NCBI GenBank assembly: GCA_905198295.1
Contig: CAJKBW010000038.1
Span: forward strand, 1 to 27,018
Source: an uncultured Oscillospiraceae bacterium
Lineage (GTDB): Bacteria > Bacillota > Clostridia > Oscillospirales > Acutalibacteraceae
DNA length: 27,018 nt
Direction of reading: 5' to 3'
Shown here: positions 22,487-27,018 of the stretch, in pieces
Position numbering within the stretch: position 1 is the stretch's first letter
Layout: each line of letters begins with the position of its first letter
The notes under the pieces: model-generated
Database searches by the model: none
What the model saw: only the letters and a program-made list of their open reading frames with translations
Told to the model about the DNA's origin: nothing
Made by a program: the position numbers and the translations under genes

Positions 22487-23136
22487 GGGTTTTTGAGAAG
22501 CCGAAAGGTGTTTTTGTGGAAATCAAGAACCCCCTCCCGTTTGAGCTGTGCAAGGACTGCGCACATAGCGCTGCGGTCAACACTGAGAAAATCGGCCAGC
22601 TGCTGTCGGTCGTAGGGGATGGTGAAAAAGGCAGAACCCTGCTGCCGCGCCTGTCCGGACAGATAGGCCAGCAGTTTGCCGCGGGTGCTACGTCTGGTGA
22701 TTGTCGCCATCTTTCCGGTCAGCCGCAGGTTTTTCTCCGCGAGAATGGTCAGCAGGTTTTCGACCAGCCGCATGTGGTCAGCAGAAGGAAGCACCCACGG
22801 CTGGAATAGGCTGCGCCGGTCCAGAAAGGCTGCCGTGCTGTCCTCGGCCGCAACGGCGCTGACCCCCATCACGGTTCCGGGAACGCAGGCATAGGCTTCG
22901 CCGAACAGGTCGCCCGGCTCGATCGTGACGAGAATAGTCCGGTTGCCCCAGTAATCCTGCTGGAGGATGTGCACCCTGCCGCTGAGCAGGATGCCGATTG
23001 CGCTGGAGGTACTGCCCTCAGCGAGAATGGTTTCACCTTTGGCATACGACTTTTCGGCCGCTCCTAGGCGACGCAGCGTCCCGTGTGCATCGTCCGGGGA
23101 AAAGCCCTTTAGCAGCGGAATCTTCAGATGCTCCAT
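22477..23136 (-). CDS. Crp/Fnr family transcriptional regulator
   Basis: The 219-aa protein has an N-terminal cyclic-nucleotide-binding-like beta roll (YAKGETILAEGSTSSAIGIL, then IEPGDLFGEAYAC) and a C-terminal winged helix (DRQQLADFLSVDRSAMCAVL, then LKREGVLDFHKNTFRLL). No N-terminal Fe-S cysteine cluster like that of enteric FNR is present, so it more likely resembles the clostridial regulators that sense redox or nitrosative stress by other means. The ATG has AAAGGAAG upstream. It is divergent from the ferredoxin-like gene, with overlapping promoters; in many Clostridia such a pair lies beside hcp. The signal is not deducible from sequence. Confidence 0.92.
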   Translation of the reverse strand: MEHLKIPLLKGFSPDDAHGTLRRLGAAEKSYAKGETILAEGSTSSAIGILLSGRVHILQQDYWGNRTILVTIEPGDLFGEAYACVPGTVMGVSAVAAEDSTAAFLDRRSLFQPWVLPSADHMRLVENLLTILAEKNLRLTGKMATITRRSTRGKLLAYLSGQARQQGSAFFTIPYDRQQLADFLSVDRSAMCAVLAQLKREGVLDFHKNTFRLLKNPEE

Positions 23137-23159
23137 GTGGTGACTTCCTTTGCAATAAT

Positions 23160-23173
23160 GTTGGAATTACAAC
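23160..23173. promoter_or_regulatory. Imperfect dyad, possible Crp/Fnr binding site
   Basis: GTTGGAATTACAAC has GTTG/CAAC half-sites and overlaps the -35 of the ferredoxin promoter (and lies just downstream of the regulator promoter). It is a reasonable site for the divergently encoded Crp/Fnr protein, by position only. Confidence 0.4.
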
Positions 23174-23196
23174 AGAAATTTCGGTTTCAGTATAGT
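23167..23196 (+). promoter_or_regulatory. Promoter of the ferredoxin-like gene
   Basis: TTACAA (23167-23172), an 18-bp spacer and TATAGT (23191-23196) lie about 50 bp upstream of the start codon. The -10 box overlaps that of the divergent regulator promoter. Confidence 0.5.
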
Positions 23197-23217
23197 ATAC
23201 TGTCTGCAGCAAAGCAA
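23189..23217 (-). promoter_or_regulatory. Promoter of the Crp/Fnr gene
   Basis: On the minus strand TTGCTT (23212-23217), a 17-bp spacer and TATACT (23189-23194) face the regulator gene. The -10 sits in the near-palindrome CAGTATAGTATACTG shared with the divergent promoter. Confidence 0.55.
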
Positions 23218-23247
23218 GAAATACCGATGGAAAGGAAGAAAAAATTT

Positions 23248-23949
23248 ATGATACGTAATATCGTGCATATCGACGAGGAAAAATGCAACGGATGCGGCCT
23301 GTGTGCCGAAGCCTGCCATGAGGGTGCGATTGAGATGCGAGACGGCAAAGCGCGGCTGATCCGGGACGATTACTGCGACGGGCTGGGGGATTGCCTGCCG
23401 GCGTGTCCTGCGGGAGCGATCACAATCGAAAAGCGGGAAGCGGCGGCATACGATGAAGCGGCGGTGCAGGCGAGACAGGCAGCAAAAGTGACCGAACCGC
23501 TGGCCTGCGGTTGTCCGGGTACACAGGCGCGGCGGATTCAGCATGAGGTCGAACCAGTGCCGACCAACACGGCGCACCCGGTACAGAGCCGGCTGAGCCA
23601 GTGGCCGGTGCAGATTCAGCTTGTGGCACCGCGCGCGCCGTATTTCGCCGGTGCACATTTGCTGGTGGCAGCGGACTGCACGGCGTATGCATACGGGGAT
23701 TTTCATGAGCGGTTTATCAAAGGACGCGTGACCCTGGTGGGCTGCCCGAAGCTGGATCCGGTGGATTATACCGATAAGCTCACCGCGATCCTGCAGGATA
23801 ACGATATCCGCAGCCTGACCATCGTGCGTATGGAGGTGCCGTGCTGCGGCGGACTGGAAAACGCGGCGAAAACCGCGCTGCAAAGGAGCGGAAAATTTAT
23901 TCCCTGGCAGGTGGTCACTATTTCCACCGACGGCAGGATCCTTTCCTGA
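23248..23949 (+). CDS. Ferredoxin-like Fe-S protein with cysteine-rich C-terminal domain
   Basis: The 233-aa protein has a full 4Fe-4S motif C-x2-C-x2-C-x3-C (CNGCGLCAEAC, residues 13-23) and a second one in which the second cysteine is replaced (CDGLGDCLPACP, only three cysteines). The C-terminal 150 residues carry further cysteines (LACGCPG, DCTAYAY, GCPKLD, CCGG), the last resembling the CCG-type cluster ligands of HdrB-like proteins. This architecture is familiar in Clostridia beside a Crp/Fnr gene and hcp, suggesting electron transfer under redox or nitrosative stress. The ATG at 23248 is preferred because AAGGAAG lies 10 bp upstream; the ATG at 23227 lacks a good Shine-Dalgarno. No hcp gene follows here. 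Confidence 0.85.
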   Translation: MIRNIVHIDEEKCNGCGLCAEACHEGAIEMRDGKARLIRDDYCDGLGDCLPACPAGAITIEKREAAAYDEAAVQARQAAKVTEPLACGCPGTQARRIQHEVEPVPTNTAHPVQSRLSQWPVQIQLVAPRAPYFAGAHLLVAADCTAYAYGDFHERFIKGRVTLVGCPKLDPVDYTDKLTAILQDNDIRSLTIVRMEVPCCGGLENAAKTALQRSGKFIPWQVVTISTDGRILS

Positions 23950-24025
23950 ACGTCAGACGATAGCCGCCTGCGGGCCGCTTTTGAGTACTGTACAGAACAG
24001 CCAGTCGAAAAACTCGCAAAAATGC

Positions 24026-24052
24026 GGTGAAAAATCCAGTGATTTTTGCACC
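24026..24052. other. Hairpin next to the TM2 gene promoter
   Basis: GGTGAAAAATC (24026-24036) pairs with GATTTTTgCACC (24041-24052) around a CAGT loop with one bulge. It ends at the -35 box of the next promoter. It may terminate the ferredoxin transcript or be an operator. Confidence 0.45.
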
Positions 24053-24081
24053 TTGAACAATCCGCTCGGATCAGGTATACT
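24053..24081 (+). promoter_or_regulatory. Promoter of the TM2-domain gene
   Basis: TTGAAC (24053-24058), a 17-bp spacer and TATACT (24076-24081) lie 40 bp before the start codon at 24121. Confidence 0.7.
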
Positions 24082-24120
24082 GAAATGGGGAATTCATCAA
24101 CATAAAAGGGGTGCAGAACA

Positions 24121-24480
24121 ATGATTTGTCCAAAATGCGGCAGCGAATATCAGGGGAATCAGTGTCCGAATGGATGCAATACGGTGCAGGGGACGGCTCA
24201 GCCGGTTTATGCACAGCCGCCGGTTTATGCGCAGCCGGTGTATGTCCAGCAGCCGGTGGTTGCCGTGCCGATGATCAGCCCGAAAAGTAAAATTGCGGCG
24301 TTGCTTCTCTGCATATTCCTGGGCGGTATCGGCATCCATCGTTTTTATGTCGGCAAGGTGGGGACCGGGATCCTGTATCTGTTCACCGGCGGCTTGTTCG
24401 GCATCGGCGTGCTTGTGGATATTATCAATATCGCCTGCGGCAATTTCCGCGATAATATGGGGATGTTCCTGAAGAAATAA
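24121..24480 (+). CDS. TM2-domain membrane protein with N-terminal zinc ribbon
   Basis: A 119-aa protein. Residues 3-19 hold four cysteines (CPKC, then CPNGC) as in a short zinc ribbon. Residues 28-48 are a proline/tyrosine/glutamine-rich linker with repeated QPVYAQP-like units. Residues 57-110 form the TM2 domain, two membrane helices joined by the conserved GGIGIHRFYVGK turn and ending in a D-x-x-x-I region. TM2 proteins are widespread with unclear function. AAAAGGGG precedes the ATG and a good promoter lies upstream. It appears to be a single-gene unit. Confidence 0.9.
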   Translation: MICPKCGSEYQGNQCPNGCNTVQGTAQPVYAQPPVYAQPVYVQQPVVAVPMISPKSKIAALLLCIFLGGIGIHRFYVGKVGTGILYLFTGGLFGIGVLVDIINIACGNFRDNMGMFLKK

Positions 24481-24521
24481 CCGGAGCGCAGACGGCACCA
24501 TGCCGTGGTTTCGCATAATCC

Positions 24522-24560
24522 AAACAGCCTCCCGCCGAACCTTCGGCGGGAGGCTGTTTT
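24522..24560. terminator. Bidirectional terminator between TM2 and glycosyltransferase genes
   Basis: An 18-bp perfect stem (24522-24539 / 24542-24559) with a 2-nt loop has AAA on one flank and TTTT on the other. It can end both the rightward TM2 transcript and the leftward glycosyltransferase operon; the GT2 stop codon is at its edge. Confidence 0.9.
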
Positions 24561-25615
24561 CAGGCGTGCGTTCTTTTGTTCTGCATCCGGCTGTAAAGGC
24601 CGCCCAGGCGTATTTTCACAAAACGGATGCCGCGGGCGAGCAGCTTGATGCGCAGAATGCGTTTTTTAACAATGGCGCCGGCAAGAATCTGATCCATCCT
24701 TCCCTGAAGGCGGCAATTGGCGGCGCAGTACTGCAGTTCTTCTGTCTCGAGCGTTTCCTGTATGGCGAGGGTGCGCGCCTTTGCACGCAGGGGGCAGGAG
24801 GGATGATACAGGTCGAAATAACAGGACCAGGTCCATTTGACAAAGAGGAAGCGGGCTTGCCGCCGGGAATCCTCCGGACAGCCCATGTCGTGGGCAAAAG
24901 CGGCGGTTTCCCGGTACAGCTTCTGCATCATCGCAAATTTACCCGGCCGGTAGCGGGTGACGGAACTCCCGGCGTCCGGATGGATATAGAGAAAATAGCA
25001 CGGCTCCAGAAAGACCATACGCTCGATGGTGCGCAGATACTGCAGGTTGAACAGCAGGTCCTCCCCGAGATCGGTGGAGGTATCTACCAGAAGCTTGTGT
25101 GTGCGCAGGAGAGATAAGCAGTATACCTTGTTGGACATGGAGTGCATCAGATGTTCCTGCAGCAGGGAGACCGTTTCGGTGCCAATGGCTGTTTTGCCCT
25201 CGAACACCCCTTCGGCGTGGGTGGTGCACCCGAGCGGCGCGCCGCTCTGCGTCTGTTCCGCTACGCCGCAGACGGCGAGCTGGGCATCTGCGCGGTCCAT
25301 AGCGCCGAGCATTTCGGTATACATTTCCGGCAGAACGGCGTCATCCGCATCGACAAAGGTGATGTAATCCCCGGAAGCGGCCCGTATTCCCGCGTTGCGC
25401 GCTGCCGAAACGCCGGCGTTTTCCTGCTCGACCAGACGTATGCGGGGTTCTTTTTCGGCATAGTTTCGGCAGATTTCCCCGGAACGGTCGGTGGAACCGT
25501 CGTTGACGAGGATCAGCTCGATATCCGTCCAGTTCTGGCTCAGCAGGGAATCGATGGTGTGCGCAAGGACCTCCTGCGCGTTATAAACCGGAACCACAAT
25601 GCTCAGCTTCATCAC
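24560..25615 (-). CDS. Glycosyltransferase family 2
   Basis: The 351-aa enzyme has the GT-A fold typical of GT2: LSIVVPVYNAQEVLAHTIDS at the start, ILVNDGSTDRSGEICR, then NAGVSAARNAGIRAASGDYI and the DXD motif in FVDADDAV (about residue 88). It transfers a sugar from a nucleotide donor, probably in building an exopolysaccharide or cell-wall glycan. No transmembrane helix is present; the C-terminal ~100 residues are basic and may associate with the membrane. Its start overlaps the stop of the GT4 gene by 4 bp, so translation is coupled. Donor and acceptor cannot be deduced. Confidence 0.93.
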   Translation of the reverse strand: MMKLSIVVPVYNAQEVLAHTIDSLLSQNWTDIELILVNDGSTDRSGEICRNYAEKEPRIRLVEQENAGVSAARNAGIRAASGDYITFVDADDAVLPEMYTEMLGAMDRADAQLAVCGVAEQTQSGAPLGCTTHAEGVFEGKTAIGTETVSLLQEHLMHSMSNKVYCLSLLRTHKLLVDTSTDLGEDLLFNLQYLRTIERMVFLEPCYFLYIHPDAGSSVTRYRPGKFAMMQKLYRETAAFAHDMGCPEDSRRQARFLFVKWTWSCYFDLYHPSCPLRAKARTLAIQETLETEELQYCAANCRLQGRMDQILAGAIVKKRILRIKLLARGIRFVKIRLGGLYSRMQNKRTHA

Positions 25616-26745
25616 GGTTCCTCCGTTTCGTTCATATACCGCCGATAGATCGCCGCCATCTGTCCGAGCGCATGGTCGAGACTGTATTGCTGCACGTCTT
25701 CCAGGTTGGCTTCACGCATGGCCTGCCGGGCAGAGGGATCCTGTGCGAGACGCTCGATGGCATGGCGGAAGGCGTCGGCGTCGTTGTCGGGAGCCAGCAG
25801 CCCGTTTCGCTGTTCTCTGATAACATCAGTTTGTCCGCGGATGGCAGAGCATACGACGGGAAGACCGGAAGCCATACCCTCAATGACGTTGATCGGCAGC
25901 CCTTCCTGATGGCTCGGCGCGACCAGAAGATCCGCTGCCTGATACAGGCGGTCGACGTCGCGGCGGTAACCGAGGAAATGCACAAAGGGGGCAATGCCCA
26001 GCCGTTCGCACTCTTTCCGGCTTTCCTGCTGCAAAGCGCCGACGCCGGCGAAGAGCACCTGAAGCCCGGGCAGCGTCTTTTTCAGTTCTGGCAGAATGCC
26101 CAGCAGCAGCTGGTGGTTTTTGCGCGGAATAAACTCGGCCACATAAATCAGGATGAAAGCGTCAGCGGGCAGGTCCAGCTCCTGCCGGATCTGCCGCTGC
26201 TCATTACTGTCCACGGCGCGAAAACGCTGAAGGCTGACGCCGACGCCGTCGATTTTTTCGATCCGTCCCGCCCGGAAATGGCGGTCGACGGCGCGGGAAT
26301 AATCCTCTTCGTTCATGGTGATCAGGCAGTCGGTGCGCCGCGCCAGCCATTTTTCTACCGGATAGAAAAAGAGCCAGTTGAATTTTGGCGCGCCGCGGTA
26401 AAAGTGGAAGCCGTGCGCGGTGTACAGCACGCGGGTTCCCTTTTTTCGGGCTTTGGAGGCAGCCAGGCGCGTGACGACGCCGCCGACCGGGGTATGGCAG
26501 TGGATGATGTCGTAATTTTCGGTGTCGATCACCCGTTTCAGTTCGCGATAGGCGCGTAGATTCTGCGGGGAATAGGGAGAGCGCGAAAACGGGATGCAGA
26601 AGGTACGATCGCAGGCAGGGGGCGCCTCGTCATCTCCGCAGGCATAATGAACCTCCCAGCCCTGCTCCTGGAACCACCGCATGAAAGGCAGGTTGAACTT
26701 GGCAAAATTGGCTGTATGAGAGGTAAAAAGAACCTTTTTGGGCAT
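25612..26745 (-). CDS. Glycosyltransferase family 4 (GT-B)
   Basis: The 377-aa enzyme resembles EpsD/CapM-type GT4 transferases. It opens with KKVLFTSHTANFAKFNLPFM, has the IIHCHTPVGGVVTRLAA block (about residues 80-97), and the nucleotide-sugar site APSHQEGLPINVIEGMASG with the E-x7-E pair in the second domain. The start ATG at 26745 has only a moderate GGTGA Shine-Dalgarno. It heads a two-gene operon with the GT2 gene; together they probably extend a surface polysaccharide repeat. The rest of any polysaccharide locus would lie elsewhere. A promoter candidate lies 130 bp upstream, leaving a fairly long leader. Confidence 0.93.
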   Translation of the reverse strand: MPKKVLFTSHTANFAKFNLPFMRWFQEQGWEVHYACGDDEAPPACDRTFCIPFSRSPYSPQNLRAYRELKRVIDTENYDIIHCHTPVGGVVTRLAASKARKKGTRVLYTAHGFHFYRGAPKFNWLFFYPVEKWLARRTDCLITMNEEDYSRAVDRHFRAGRIEKIDGVGVSLQRFRAVDSNEQRQIRQELDLPADAFILIYVAEFIPRKNHQLLLGILPELKKTLPGLQVLFAGVGALQQESRKECERLGIAPFVHFLGYRRDVDRLYQAADLLVAPSHQEGLPINVIEGMASGLPVVCSAIRGQTDVIREQRNGLLAPDNDADAFRHAIERLAQDPSARQAMREANLEDVQQYSLDHALGQMAAIYRRYMNETEEP

Positions 26746-26875
26746 GAAAATGATTCACCACTTTCCAAAGGGTATCATTGGATGGATTTCGGAAAGCCCG
26801 GGCCAGCCGCCGGGCAGGGACGGGCTCTTCCGGACGCAAATAGCTTGTACTGCCAAAAGAGCGCCCTGTCGCCTA

Positions 26876-26904
26876 AGTCTATCATTAAATCCCGGATTTG
26901 TCCA
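26876..26904 (-). promoter_or_regulatory. Candidate promoter of the glycosyltransferase operon
   Basis: On the minus strand TGGACA (26899-26904), a 17-bp spacer and TAGACT (26876-26881) form a moderate vegetative promoter. The 130-nt leader to the GT4 start is GC-rich with short inverted repeats (such as AGCCCG/CGGGCT), but no known riboswitch is recognised. Confidence 0.5.
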
Positions 26905-26926
26905 GCGGTGCCGGCAGGGGGAAAAC

Positions 26927-26960
26927 AAAACAGGCAGAACCGAAAGGTTCTGCCTGTTTT
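26927..26960 (-). terminator. Terminator downstream of tRNA-Gly
   Basis: A 15-bp perfect stem (26927-26941 / 26946-26960) with a GAAA (minus strand TTTC) loop directly follows the tRNA-Gly 3' end, with a T-rich run after it on the minus strand. Confidence 0.88.
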
Positions 26961-26963
26961 TCA

Positions 26964-27018
26964 TGGAGCGGCTTACGAGGCTCGAACTCGCTACCTCCAC
27001 CTTGGCAAGGTGGCGCTC
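26964..27018 (-). tRNA. tRNA-Gly (GCC), partial at window edge
   Basis: Minus-strand sequence gives the anticodon arm CACCTTGCCAAGGTG with anticodon GCC, a T-arm with GAGTTCGAGCCTC, the acceptor 3' strand AAGCCGC, discriminator T and encoded CCA. The 5' part lies beyond 27018. Confidence 0.93.

Noticed and set aside
21636..22583. A 315-aa open frame on the minus strand across the DUF4886 gene
   Set aside because: It runs through the strong terminator and the end of the Crp/Fnr gene and lacks recognised motifs, whereas DUF4886 blocks are clear on the plus strand.
1..27018. CRISPR array, riboswitch, T-box or insertion sequence
   Set aside because: I saw no regularly spaced direct repeats, no transposase-like ORF with terminal inverted repeats, and no recognisable riboswitch or T-box leader by reading; a covariance-model search would be needed to exclude weak cases.

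Overview
The window looks like a chromosomal segment of an anaerobic, endospore-forming, fairly GC-rich member of Clostridia (Oscillospiraceae/Ruminococcaceae-like). This placement is inferred from three things: the spore-linked genes yqfC, yqfD and ylbJ; the Firmicutes-type phoH-ybeY-dgkA-era-yqzL-recO cluster; and the corrinoid- and ferredoxin-related genes. I could not run a taxonomic search.

Layout. Positions 1-11334 are transcribed leftwards. Reading in that direction the order is yqfC, yqfD, then a strong sigma-A-like promoter, phoH, ybeY, dgkA, era, yqzL (a 58-codon gene overlapping recO), recO and mutS2. Next, behind its own promoter, comes a two-gene unit: a DUF5703-type glycosidase-like protein and a small corrinoid-dependent methionine synthase activation-domain protein. 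ylbJ diverges from yqfC and has a good sigma-E-like promoter. A four-cysteine small protein and a tRNA-Tyr(GTA) gene with its own promoter follow.

From about 13.2 to 19.0 kb, directly downstream of tRNA-Tyr, lies an accessory island of eight rightward genes typical of the cargo of clostridial integrative conjugative elements. It holds a 215-aa element protein, an irregular pentapeptide-repeat protein, a possible OB-fold small protein, a DUF6075-like protein, a DUF4240 protein, a 136-aa element protein, a large ArdA-like antirestriction protein with two ArdA-like units and an LPD28-like tail, and a truncated second ArdA-like gene that breaks off at the right edge. No integrase, relaxase or conjugation gene is visible, so this looks like a decayed remnant. 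It is the most likely place for an undescribed function (candidate anti-defence module).

From 19.0 to 27.0 kb there are several small units: a MerR/TipAS regulator with an ABC-2 exporter (leftward, MerR-type 19-bp promoter spacer); a DUF4886 SGNH-like hydrolase (rightward); a Crp/Fnr regulator divergent from a ferredoxin-like Fe-S protein with overlapping promoters; a TM2-domain protein; two glycosyltransferases (GT4 then GT2, leftward); and a tRNA-Gly(GCC) cut by the window edge. Strong hairpin terminators separate most units.
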